Origin: CAWAMR01 sp963783095
Lineage (GTDB): Bacteria > Planctomycetota > Planctomycetia > Gemmatales > Gemmataceae
Assembly (NCBI GenBank): GCA_963783095.1
Contig: CAWAMR010000002.1
Location: 124,001 to 188,000, forward strand
Direction of reading: 5' to 3'
Length of the DNA: 64,000 nucleotides
Every line of letters begins with the position of its first letter. Positions within the stretch are counted from its first letter, which is position 1. This document shows positions 21,468 through 30,617 of the stretch, piece after piece. Position numbers and translations under genes: made by a program. The notes below the pieces were generated by a model that was not told the origin of the DNA, did no database searches, and worked only from the letters and a program-made list of their open reading frames with translations.

Positions 21468-22320
21468 GTAGCAATTTGTAGCAACCAAGCCTGAGGTCAG
21501 CGTATCAAATCGATAATCGTTTGATCCACAGCCAAGTTCTTTGGAAGCCTGGCGTTAACTGCCTCGTTTGTTTGGTTATTCAATCGTCGATCCGAAAACC
21601 AAATTATGTAGCAATTTGTAGCACGACATTCTGAAATTCGTTCGTTCGCATTTTCTATCATCCACGTACAAGATGATTTTTGTAGCAATTTGTAGCGTCT
21701 GCGCCCGATGCTCGGGCCCTCATCTGAAAGTAACTTCGCCAGAATATCAAATCAATAATCGTTGGATTGAGGCGAAGTTTCTTGGAAGCACGACATTCTG
21801 AAATTCGTTCGTTCGCATTTTCTATCATCCACGTACAAGGTGATTTTTGTAGCAATTTGTAGCGTCTGCGCCAGTTTCGGGCCCTCATCTGAAAGTAACT
21901 TCGCAAGAATATCAAATCAATAATCGTTGGATTGAGGCGAAGTTTCTTGGAAGCACGACATTCTGAAATTCGTTCGTTCGCATTTGCTATCATCCAGGCA
22001 CAAGATGATTTTTGTAGCAATTTGTAGCACGACATTCTGAAATTCGTTCGTTCGCATTTTCAATCATTGCTCGTTTGGATCTATAGATTATTGATTGAAA
22101 GGTCGAGAGATCGTGTTATTAGGAACCATCGACGTTGGTCCACCACTATATTGTAGAGAACTTATGTATAGTATCAAGCTCGTTGATCCAAAGATTGATG
22201 AACTCAAATTTTTGTAGCAATTTGTAGCGTCTGCGCCCGGTTTCGGGCCCTCATCTGAAAGTAACTTCGCCAGAATATCAAATCAATAATCGTTGGATTG
22301 AGGCGAAGTTTCTTGGAAGC
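21468..22320. repeat. Modular direct-repeat array with a 15-bp module separating two larger modules
   Basis: Module A (GTAGCAATTTGTAGC) occurs six times, starting at 21468, 21608, 21682, 21849, 22014 and 22214. Module B (about 92 bp) follows A at 21697, 21864 and 22229, with a decayed copy near 21483. Module C (about 59 bp) occurs at 21623, 21790, 21955 and in part at 22029. The order is A-B'-A-C-A-B-C-A-B-C-A-C'-unique-A-B. B contains an inverted repeat with arms AACTTCGCC and GGCGAAGTT around a 30-nt loop. Module A is itself a direct repeat of GTAGC. The array lies between divergent genes (sigma factor and purE). No coding sequence is credible in it. Confidence 0.9.
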
Positions 22321-22350
22321 ACGACAATCTTATACTCGGCGCGTCTTCCC

Positions 22351-22472
22351 TTGCCGCTCCGCGGCTTTGCGCTTCCACCATCAGAAGGCTTTGCACCTGA
22401 ACGATAAGTTCCTGACTGAGGCAGGTTTGGCCGCGGAGCGGCAAGACAAAGACGTTCGCCGCGGAGCGGCAA
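22351..22472. repeat. Inverted repeat with one left arm and two right arms
   Basis: The word TTGCCGCTCCGCGGC (22351-22365) is complementary to two later copies at 22430-22444 and 22458-22472. The same one-plus-two layout, with different sequence, occurs at 49623-49746. The element directly follows the modular array. Confidence 0.75.
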
Positions 22473-22564
22473 ACGATGAGGGTCGTAGTCGTTGCGAATT
22501 GTGTCATTTCAGAACGCTTGGCAGGTCGGATTGTGCGATGTCCTGGTGTTCCGTTGCGGCTTTA

Positions 22565-22717
22565 TCTTAATCCTCATCCTCATCGTCCTCATCCTAACCC
22601 CAGTCATGCTCTTGCTCTTCCGCCGCCGGTTCTCCGCAAGGCACCGGTGCAAAAATTCCCGGCTCTGATTACGGCTGTGACTAAGATGAAGATGAAGATG
22701 AAGATGAGGATGATGAA
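22565..22717. repeat. Imperfect inverted repeat with CCTCAT/ATGAAG-word arms upstream of purE
   Basis: The left arm at about 22570-22598 is made of CCTCAT words; the right arm at about 22683-22713 is made of GATGAA/GATGAG words and ends at the purE start codon. The right arm contributes several in-frame ATG codons and a GAGG that could serve as ribosome-binding site. Confidence 0.7.
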
Positions 22718-22718
22718 C

Positions 22719-23697
22719 ATGAACGCAAACAACTGTGCCCCACCGAGTATCGGACTTATCATGGGCAGCGCGTCCGACTGGAAGACGATGGGGCGAGTCG
22801 CTGAAACGCTTGAGAGCCTCGGGATTCGATACTCAAAGCAGGTCGTTTCCGCGCACCGGACTCCCGACGATTTGTTTGAATATGCGGAGAAGGCAGAAGA
22901 GCGGGGATTAACACTGATCATTGCCGGAGCTGGCGGCGCAGCCCACCTGCCTGGCATGACGGCAGCAAAGACAATCGTACCCGTCATCGGCGTGCCGGTA
23001 ATTGCCACACCGCTCAACGGCGTGGATGCTCTTCTGTCGATTATGCAAATGCCTGCCGAGGTGGGTGTCGCAACGGTCGGCATTGGGGAATTGGGGGCCG
23101 TTCATTCAGCCCTCTTTGCCGCAAGGATCTTGGCGCGAGAGGATGAAGAGTTATATGCCCGACTGTACAGCAGAGCTGAGCATATCCCCAAACGCACGAC
23201 GGCGACCAAATCGCAGCTTAAGCACGGGGTGAAGGTCACAATTCTCGGCGGAAGTGATGCGGACTTCGAAATCATGCAGCATTCTGAGGAACCGTTATCC
23301 AAGCTGAGAATACCTTACGACAAACAGCTCATTGACCGGTCAGCCCCACCTGAGGCGGTATTTCAATTGGCGTGCTCGGCAGAAAATGAAGGAACGGCCG
23401 TTTTCATCGCCGGTTCGGGTCACGGAATTGAGTTGGCATGCAAAATCGCCGGGGCGACGATGTTGCCGGTATTAGGTGTCCCAATCGTAACGGGGAAGAT
23501 TGAATGCGTTGATGACTTCCTGCAACCGTTTATTGAAATGCCGGCAGGGCTCGCGACTTTTGCGATCGGACGCCCTGGAGCTATTAACGCGGCACTATTT
23601 GCGGCGACCATCCTTTCGCCCCCCGATTCGCCGACCCGACACGCGCTCCGCGATGCGGGAGGAGCACAAACGTCGCGTTCGGGCCATGACGATTTAA
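22719..23697 (+). CDS. purE: Two-domain PurE (N5-CAIR mutase-like), second domain degenerate (one frameshift)
   Basis: The first domain (about residues 8-165) is a full class I PurE: IGLIMGSASDWKTMGRVAET, VVSAHRTPDDLFEYAEKA with the catalytic SAHR, IIAGAGGAAHLPGM, and VGVATVGIGE. The second domain (about 175-325) repeats the fold: VTILGGSDADFEIMQHSEEP, IAGSGHGIELACKIAGATML, MPAGLATFAIGRPGAINAAL. It lacks the SAHR histidine (IDRSAPPE instead) and the GGAAHLPG loop, so it is probably non-catalytic. A run of six C at 23619-23624 carries a frameshift; after repair the protein ends REEHKRRVRAMTI at 23697, exactly abutting the converging HEPN gene. PurE acts in purine synthesis, normally with PurK. 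The start at 22719 is chosen after GAGG; the repeat upstream is not coding. Confidence 0.85.
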
Positions 23698-24127
23698 GAA
23701 CTCTTGCGGCGAAGCGCCGCCAACGGCAAATGTCCCCGTACATCCTTGCGAACTCGGCGAGTGATCGCCACAGCGCACCGCGCTTCCGGCAGGTCGATGT
23801 CCGGTCCGCTTCCTGGATACCGGCGCACAGTGGCATACTCCGTGAGGCGATCTTGCATGACGGCATCCAGCCTGGGGCGATTTCGGGCGGGCAGCAGTCG
23901 ACGCAGCACCCGAATGTCGTGCGTTCTGGGAAACGAGGTTCCTCGAAAGATCAACAATGCTTTGATGCTTTGATGTACTTTTCCACACATTGCTGAGCAT
24001 GAAAGCAAACCGTGTCGGTCGGGCAGTCGCCGCCAAGCGTGAGCGCAACCACAGCGGTCTTCAAGTCATTTTCGGCTTTGGCAAGCCAATCGCGAATGAG
24101 CTCGACGACGGGATCAGGCGCGGGCAT
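23694..24127 (-). CDS. HEPN-domain toxin of a HEPN/MNT pair, disrupted by an 8-bp duplication
   Basis: ATG 24127 overlaps the end of the nucleotidyltransferase gene. The N-terminus is a typical HEPN helix (VVELIRDWLAKAENDLKTAV), then CFHAQQCVEKYIKA. At 23959-23974 the octamer GCTTTGAT is tandemly duplicated; this shifts the frame and ends translation a few codons later. With one copy removed the frame continues KYIKALLIFRGTSFPRTHDI with the conserved THD block, to a stop at 23694. HEPN proteins of this kind are RNases or translation inhibitors silenced by the partner MNT protein. As written, the toxin is truncated. Slippage between the two copies would restore it. Confidence 0.82.
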
Positions 24128-24455
24128 ACAGCACTTTTCCTTCTCGGGATGCCGGCCACTCGATGGTTCCGACCAGTTCGCTACGCAAGGCAAAATCGAC
24201 CGGAGACGTGACGACCACATCCAGAGGGATCGGAAACCGGTGCAGCGCCCGGCGTATTTCCAGGCGTTTCTCCACGACCGATCCCTCAAAGTTCATCACG
24301 ATGAGCAGGTCCACGTCGCTATCCGAGTCCGCATCGCCGCGCGCTTGCGAACCGAACAGAATGATTTTCTCGGGGTGGAATTTCGCCACGATTCGATTCA
24401 CCATCGCATCGATTTGCGCACGCACACTCAGAGGTTTGTCGCCGGTTTTCGACAT
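24114..24455 (-). CDS. MNT-type nucleotidyltransferase antitoxin
   Basis: A 113-residue minimal nucleotidyltransferase. The signature GSQARGDADSDSDVDLLIV (about residues 35-53) contains the GS...SD-D metal-binding pattern. It precedes and overlaps the HEPN gene by 14 bases, the standard arrangement for HEPN/MNT systems, in which the MNT protein modifies and neutralises the HEPN toxin. The motif is intact, so the antitoxin is probably functional even though the toxin frame is broken. Confidence 0.88.
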   Translation of the reverse strand: MSKTGDKPLSVRAQIDAMVNRIVAKFHPEKIILFGSQARGDADSDSDVDLLIVMNFEGSVVEKRLEIRRALHRFPIPLDVVVTSPVDFALRSELVGTIEWPASREGKVLYARA

Positions 24456-24474
24456 CCGGTTTCCCTTTCAAGAA

Positions 24475-24716
24475 TTATCTCGTTGTCCTCCGCCTCTTCT
24501 TGCCCCATCCGGTACTTGTTATCGACATTCTATTCGGGAGCCGGCTTGCCGGCGCAGCGGGTTTGTCGCCTTCCCAGTTCTCAACGAGGCGATCGACCTC
24601 TCTCCATCCTCTGAGGTTGAAATAACCAACGCAAAAATCGGCGCACTCTGCGAGTTCGAGCGTTTCGCGGAGCACGGCAAAAGGGGACGCTCGATATTGT
24701 TGAAGATTCGGGGCAT
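24475..24716 (-). pseudogene. 5' remnant of a PLD-like/helicase-associated gene
   Basis: From ATG 24716 the minus strand gives MPRIFNNIERPLLP, then with a shift LRETLELAECADFCVGYFNL and RGWREVDRLVENWEG. This matches, from memory, the opening of phospholipase-D-like proteins that are fused or linked to SNF2-type helicases in restriction and defence loci. The resemblance ends after about 50 residues, and the rest of the gene is missing. It is likely a deletion remnant; an upstream gene-free stretch of 230 bases separates it from the dioxygenase. Confidence 0.55.
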
Positions 24717-24947
24717 GGGAGAGCGAGCACCTGTAAATGGGGTGTAAGATGGAGGATGATTATTGTTGCAAATGGCGGATCAAAATCAAATGTCCGTAGC
24801 GAAAGATTGCGATTGGAAGCACGTATCTCTTAGATTTCCCGCTGCAAGCCAGAATTCTCCAAATTCCCTGTCCACGACAAGGCTGATCGCACAGTATACC
24901 CATTAGGGGAATTGGTTTCCCCCTTTCCATCATCAGGAGACGTTTGC

Positions 24948-25649
24948 ATGAATCCTTCCATTATCCTGCCTTCGCGCCGACTGTTTCTCAATAGCCTGGC
25001 CCTGGGAATTGGGGCGAGTCCATTCTTCACCGTGCCGGGCGCTTTCGCGGAAGAACTGAGCCGGACGCCACGCATGACCGAGGGGCCGTTCTACCCCGAC
25101 AAGCTGCCGTTGGATACCGACAACGATTTGATCATCATCAACGATTCCATCACTCCGGCCGTGGGTGAGATTACCCATCTAACCGGGCGCATCCTCACCA
25201 CCAGCGGTACACCGATCAAGGATGCTGTCGTCGAGATCTGGCAGTGCGATGCTCATGCAGTTTACCTGCACACAAGGGATAGCGGATCCAAAAAGAACCA
25301 GCAGGACAAGAACTTTCAAGGGTTCGGCCGATTCACGACCGATTCCAAGGGCGCGTATCGTTTCCGGACGATCAAGCCCGTGGCTTATCCGGGCCGGCCG
25401 GCCGCCCACATTCACTTCAAGATCAAAAAAGGTGACCGGGAGCTGTTGACGAGTCAATTGTTCGTCGCGGGCTTTCCCGGCAACAAACGCGACGGAATCT
25501 TCCTGGAGGTTCGCGATCTCGTCGATCGCGAACTGATTCAAGCCGACTTCAAGCCGGTCAAAGGCTCCAAGATCGGCGAACTGGCCGCGCAATTCGATAT
25601 CGTCGTCGGCATGACGCCCGAAGATGGTCCGAGATTGCGAAAGAAATAA
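24948..25649 (+). CDS. Intradiol ring-cleavage dioxygenase-like secreted protein
   Basis: A 233-residue protein. The N-terminus is a signal with an arginine pair (SRRLFLNSLALGIGASPFF), suggesting export. The dioxygenase beta-sandwich begins MTEGPFYPDKLPLDTDNDL and includes VVEIWQCDAHAVYLH, GRFTTDSKGAYRFRTIKP and PGRPAAHIHFKIKKG. These contain the Tyr and the Tyr/His-x-His iron ligands expected in the family (YLH, YRF, HIHF). Cytosolic members cleave catechols; exported planctomycete members have unknown substrates. The start follows CAGGAGAC. It is followed by an EF-hand protein 61 bases downstream, possibly co-transcribed. Confidence 0.88.
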   Translation: MNPSIILPSRRLFLNSLALGIGASPFFTVPGAFAEELSRTPRMTEGPFYPDKLPLDTDNDLIIINDSITPAVGEITHLTGRILTTSGTPIKDAVVEIWQCDAHAVYLHTRDSGSKKNQQDKNFQGFGRFTTDSKGAYRFRTIKPVAYPGRPAAHIHFKIKKGDRELLTSQLFVAGFPGNKRDGIFLEVRDLVDRELIQADFKPVKGSKIGELAAQFDIVVGMTPEDGPRLRKK

Positions 25650-25710
25650 TTGGTTACTTGTGTGGTTCGTCCGTATTCCAAACTTCCCAACCGATTCTGA
25701 GGTAACAATC

Positions 25711-26382
25711 ATGCTGCAACGTGCAAGCATCCTGACCCTGCTCGCAACTTTCATTCTCGTGGCGCAAGTCTCCGCGCAACCTCCTGAGCGGAAAAATGCT
25801 GATCCAGGCAGGGCGAGAACCAAAGACGCCGGCACATCTTCGATCGTCACGAAGATGATGGCATTCAATAAGAAGGGTGATGGCAAATTGACCCGGGATG
25901 AAGTGACCGATACGCGTTTGCTTCGCCTGTTCGATCTGGCCGATGTAAATAAGAATGGCGTAGTCACGAAAGAAGAATTGACGGCACTGGCCACGAAAAT
26001 GGAAGCCGAGGCAGCCCAGGAAGGTGGTTTTGGCGGGCGCGGCGGACCTGGAGGCCCCGGTGGTCCGGGCGGTTTTGGTGGTCCCGGCGGACGTGGGGGC
26101 CCTGGCGGTGGTCCTGGAGGACCTGGCGGTCCGGGTGGTCCCGGCGGACGTGGTTTTGGTGGGCCTCCTCGACCGGGTCAGGTTCTGCCTGGGTTCATTC
26201 AGGATTCCTTGAATCTCACTGCTGCTCAAAAGAAGCAAATCGACGAGTTGCAAAAAGAGGTCGATTCCCGGTTGAGCACGATCCTTACCGATGAGCAGAA
26301 GAAGCAATTGAACGAAGGGATGGGCCGACGTGGTCCTGGTGGTCCAGGAGGCCCCGGCGGACCTCGCGGCCCCAAAGAGTAA
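25711..26382 (+). CDS. Secreted EF-hand protein with Gly-Pro-rich repeat region
   Basis: A 223-residue protein with a signal peptide (ILTLLATFILVAQVSAQ). Two EF-hand-like loops are visible: FNKKGDGKLTRDEV and DVNKNGVVTKEEL, which can bind calcium. Residues about 105-150 are almost pure GGPGGPGGF-type repeats. A helical region with NLTAAQKKQIDELQKEVDSR resembles Spy/CpxP-like periplasmic proteins. A second Gly-Pro tail closes the protein. This EF-hand plus Gly-Pro plus LTxxQ arrangement is common in planctomycete secretomes. Function is unknown, possibly structural. Confidence 0.82.
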   Translation: MLQRASILTLLATFILVAQVSAQPPERKNADPGRARTKDAGTSSIVTKMMAFNKKGDGKLTRDEVTDTRLLRLFDLADVNKNGVVTKEELTALATKMEAEAAQEGGFGGRGGPGGPGGPGGFGGPGGRGGPGGGPGGPGGPGGPGGRGFGGPPRPGQVLPGFIQDSLNLTAAQKKQIDELQKEVDSRLSTILTDEQKKQLNEGMGRRGPGGPGGPGGPRGPKE

Positions 26383-26401
26383 ACGCAACCAGCAAGGGCG
26401 A

Positions 26402-27763
26402 ATGGAAACTCATTCCCGCGTCCAGCAAGTTGAGCCTTGTATCGCAATCGACGGTGTGCCTGTTGCTGACTTGATCGCCCAGCACGGCTCGCCGCTGTAT
26501 GTCTTTTCCGAAACCTCGTTGCGAAATGCGTATCGAGGTTTCGTTCGCGCATTTCAACGCCGTTACCCCGATGTCCAGCTTGCCTGGTCCTACAAGACCA
26601 ATTATCTGCAAGCGATCTGTGCCCTCTTTCATCAAGAGGGTGCTATCGCCGAAGTTGTCTCCGATTTCGAGTACGAGAAAGCCCGTCACCTGGGAGTTCG
26701 CGGTCGGGACATTATCTTTAATGGTCCCTACAAACCTCTCTCAATTCTGCAACGAGCGGTCGAAGAGGGAGCCAAAATACAGATCGACCATCTCGATGAA
26801 CTCCACACTCTCATCCAACTAGCCGAAGCGAAACAGCAGCCAGTCGATGTTGCTCTGCGCGTGCACATGGACACGGGCGCTCGTCCGATCTGGTCCAAGT
26901 TCGGGTTCAATGCGGACACCAACGAATGGATTCAGGCAGTTGAGCACATTCATCGGAGCCGGGCTCTGAACCTGGTCGGCTTCCACTGCCATTCCGGAAC
27001 GTTCCTGCTCGACCCGGACATTTATCATCGTGTGACCCATCGGCTCATCGAACGAGCCGATCAGGTTCGCCGCGAGTACGGTTTCAATGTGGAATATCTG
27101 AATCTGGGCGGCGGCTTTCCTTCCCAGGGTTACTTGAATTCGCGATCCTCATCTGATGAGAACACACCATCGTCAATCGATGATTATGCCAAAGCGATCT
27201 GCGACCCAATTCACGACCTCTGGCCGAAGGATCGTCCGCTGCCGCGCCTGTATCTCGAAAGCGGTCGGGCTTTGGTACAAGATGCGGGTTATCTGCTGAC
27301 AACAATCGTGGCTCAAAAACATGGTTCCGGCTCCGCCGACTACCTGGTTGACGCCGGAATCAATCTCCTGCCGCCGTCAGCGTTATGTGCCTTTCAAATC
27401 CGCCCCGCACAAGTTTTGATTGGGGGTGTGCACAAACGCTCGATCCTGGGCTGTTTGTGCATGAATACCGATGTCTTGGGAGAACGTGTGGCCCTACCGG
27501 ACATGAAGATCGGCACCCACCTCGTGTTTCACCCAGTGGGGGCTTACAACATCACGCAATCGATGCAATTCATTACCTATCGGCCACAGGTGGTCATGGT
27601 CACTCAGGAGGGCCGGGTCGAGATCATCCGCGAGAAAGAGAACCTGGCCCACGTCGAAGTCCTGGAACGCCTTCCGGACGGACTTGGAATGCCCATGATG
27701 CCGCTTGCAAAGGAGGTAGATACGGTAATCGAAGGCAGAGCGATTCCCAGAACGGACAGTTGA
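26402..27763 (+). CDS. Fold-III PLP-dependent decarboxylase (diaminopimelate decarboxylase-like)
   Basis: A 453-residue protein of the ornithine/DAP/arginine decarboxylase class. The PLP lysine lies in LAWSYKTNYLQAIC (about residue 62). Other blocks: VGFHCHSGTFLLDP, VEYLNLGGGFPSQGY (phosphate-binding glycine loop), LYLESGRALVQDAGYLLTTI, and a cysteine-containing GCLCMNTDVLGERVALPD in place of the usual CxSxD catalytic block. It is probably not housekeeping LysA, because the substrate loops differ; it may act on a carboxylated diamine or a peptide-linked amino acid. The start is ATG 26402 after GGGCGA, 19 bases after the EF-hand gene. Confidence 0.82.
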   Translation: METHSRVQQVEPCIAIDGVPVADLIAQHGSPLYVFSETSLRNAYRGFVRAFQRRYPDVQLAWSYKTNYLQAICALFHQEGAIAEVVSDFEYEKARHLGVRGRDIIFNGPYKPLSILQRAVEEGAKIQIDHLDELHTLIQLAEAKQQPVDVALRVHMDTGARPIWSKFGFNADTNEWIQAVEHIHRSRALNLVGFHCHSGTFLLDPDIYHRVTHRLIERADQVRREYGFNVEYLNLGGGFPSQGYLNSRSSSDENTPSSIDDYAKAICDPIHDLWPKDRPLPRLYLESGRALVQDAGYLLTTIVAQKHGSGSADYLVDAGINLLPPSALCAFQIRPAQVLIGGVHKRSILGCLCMNTDVLGERVALPDMKIGTHLVFHPVGAYNITQSMQFITYRPQVVMVTQEGRVEIIREKENLAHVEVLERLPDGLGMPMMPLAKEVDTVIEGRAIPRTDS

Positions 27764-27827
27764 ATTGCAAAAAACGACTCGCAGATTACGACAAGAATAA
27801 ATAATCCGCCCTAAAGGAGAGTATTCG

Positions 27828-28214
27828 ATGGATGCAGGAAAACGGAGTCGGCTTGAAGCATCAGGGTACAAAATCGGAACATTCCGAGACCTTCTTGGGA
27901 TGAGCGACGAGGAAGCGAAACTCGTTCGGTTGAGAATCCGATTAGCGCAAGAGATCCGTTCTCTTCGGAAGGCAAAAGGGATGACTCAAATTGACCTGGC
28001 AAAGATCCTCAAGTCGAGTCAATCTCGTGTCGCGAAAATGGAAGCACCGAGCCCGACTGCTTCGCTGGATCAACTATTCAAAGCTTTTTTTCTCGTTGGG
28101 GGCGAATTCTCCGTGATTGAATCGCACCAGCGGCCAAATGCGGAGCAAAGTAAAAAGCGACCCGCAGACCCAATTTCGGCACGAATACGCAGCCGTGAAA
28201 CTGTTCCAAAATAG
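27828..28214 (+). CDS. XRE-family helix-turn-helix regulator
   Basis: A 128-residue protein. The HTH lies at about residues 45-75: LAQEIRSLRKAKGMTQIDLA followed by KILKSSQSRVAKMEAPSP. This Cro/C1-type DNA-binding domain is flanked by an N-terminal charged helix (EEAKLVRLRIRL) and a basic tail. Such proteins are frequently HigA-like antitoxins, but no toxin gene is adjacent, so it may be a solitary regulator. It starts after AAGGAGAG and ends just before a strong terminator. Confidence 0.85.
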   Translation: MDAGKRSRLEASGYKIGTFRDLLGMSDEEAKLVRLRIRLAQEIRSLRKAKGMTQIDLAKILKSSQSRVAKMEAPSPTASLDQLFKAFFLVGGEFSVIESHQRPNAEQSKKRPADPISARIRSRETVPK

Positions 28215-28240
28215 GGGAATTCATTCAGGCTGCGAGGAAC

Positions 28241-28277
28241 AAAAAAGGCTTCCGGTAATCCTGGAAGCCTTTTTTGT
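28241..28277 (+). terminator. Bidirectional-looking intrinsic terminator
   Basis: A run of six A, stem GGCTTCC/GGAAGCC around a 9-nt loop, then a run of six T. It ends the HTH gene, isolating the following tRNA/tuf cluster. Confidence 0.88.
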
Positions 28278-28543
28278 TGCCGCGCTGGGGCCGAAAGTGC
28301 GAAACGAGCAAGTTCGATTCTTGCACAAGGGTTGAAATGGCATTCCGAAGCGAACCGGTCGGGCGGTGAAGTTGTCATTACTTCGATCTCTTGCCGCTTT
28401 TGGATGGTTTGGGTATAGTCATAAGATGCTTTCCTTGTGCTGTCGGGGAATTGGTGTCGAATGCCGGATGCACAAATCGGCGCGGCGATGTTCTTCAACG
28501 CATGGGATCGATGAAGGAATGGTCCGAAGATTCTCGGAGATTT
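28278..28543. other. Upstream region of the tRNA-tuf-rpoBC cluster
   Basis: No gene is seen between the terminator and the first tRNA. It presumably holds the promoter for the tRNA/tuf transcript. I do not see a convincing -35/-10 pair with good spacing. Confidence 0.3.
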
Positions 28544-28615
28544 GCTCCTGTAGCTCAATGGTAGAGCAACGGTTTTGTAAACCGTAGGTTGTGGGTTCAA
28601 GTCCCTCCGGGAGCT
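28544..28615 (+). tRNA. tRNA-Thr (anticodon TGT)
   Basis: A 72-nt cloverleaf with acceptor GCTCCTG/CGGGAGC (one G-T pair), anticodon loop TTTGTAA and T-loop TTCAAGT. No CCA is encoded. It is first of four tRNAs before tuf, matching thrU in E. coli. Confidence 0.95.
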
Positions 28616-28631
28616 TCGGTGAACGACAAGC

Positions 28632-28714
28632 GGGCGGATGGCAGAGCGGTCAATTGCACCAGACTGTAAATCTGGCCTCTTCGGAGTACGGGGGTTCAAA
28701 TCCCTCTCCGCCCA
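28632..28714 (+). tRNA. tRNA-Tyr (anticodon GTA)
   Basis: An 83-nt tRNA with acceptor GGGCGGA/TCCGCCC, anticodon loop CTGTAAA and the long variable arm expected of bacterial tRNA-Tyr. It is second in the cluster (tyrU position). Confidence 0.95.
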
Positions 28715-28754
28715 TGCAGAACGTGGGATAAACGTCTCGCTTGCCCAACGAGTT

Positions 28755-28826
28755 GCGGGTGTAACTCAGTGGTAGAGTCCCTGCCTTCCAAGCAGGTGGT
28801 CGTGGGTTCGAATCCCATCGCCCGCT
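28755..28826 (+). tRNA. tRNA-Gly (anticodon TCC)
   Basis: A 72-nt tRNA with acceptor GCGGGTG/CGCCCGC (one G-T pair), anticodon loop CTTCCAA and T-loop TTCGAAT. It is third in the cluster (glyT position). Confidence 0.95.
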
Positions 28827-28843
28827 CTCTTGAAACGATGCGA

Positions 28844-28913
28844 GTTTCAAGTTCCAAGTTCCAAGCTGAAAATCCCCAGGGTTGACGGTCTTCAACTTGA
28901 AACTTGGAACTTA
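28844..28913. repeat. Inverted repeat with TTCCAAG-word arms between tRNA genes
   Basis: Left arm 28844-28865 (GTTTCAAGTTCCAAGTTCCA) pairs with 28897-28913 (CTTGAAACTTGGAACTT). The same heptamer word, AACTTGG, is repeated at 7071-7090 after nadD. It lies inside the tRNA cluster, between tRNA-Gly and the second tRNA-Thr. Confidence 0.75.
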
Positions 28914-28921
28914 CAAAATAG

Positions 28922-28994
<73 letters not shown>

Positions 28995-29102
28995 TTCGGG
29001 ATCGATAGGTTGAACATGTTCCCGTACGGTGTTGGAGATGCATTCGGCAAGCAATCTCAGATAACTGATTTAACCTCAAAGGTCTTTCCCCTCGGAGTAG
29101 CA

Positions 29103-30325
<1,223 letters not shown>

Positions 30326-30430
30326 TGAGTGCCTTGTCCGCAGATTGCCGTTCGTTGCCAAGATCGAGCGAGAAAGAGGGCCCGATCTGTCGAGTATCAA
30401 CGAGCCGTCCGCTGCGGACAAGAACCTCGA

Positions 30431-30503
<73 letters not shown>

Positions 30504-30617
30504 CTGAATGCGGAAGTCGGAGTTCGGAACGCGGCATTCAGGATGATCGGGCGGCCGTGTTTGGAGTTCCGTCTTCCGCATTTGTCGTTGCCGTCGTCCG
30601 GTTCGAGGAGGAACTGG

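Noticed and set aside
21658..22035. Minus-strand protein made of repeated peptides in the array
   Set aside because: It exists only because one repeat period is a multiple of three; no ribosome-binding site, and other periods break the frame.
21468..22320. CRISPR array
   Set aside because: The 15-mer repeat is too short, spacing is irregular (74-200 bp), the intervening segments are themselves repeated, and no cas gene is nearby.
22476..22718. N-terminal extension of PurE
   Set aside because: The stretch is the CCTCAT/GATGAA inverted repeat read as protein, giving runs of Lys-Met; homology starts only after 22719.
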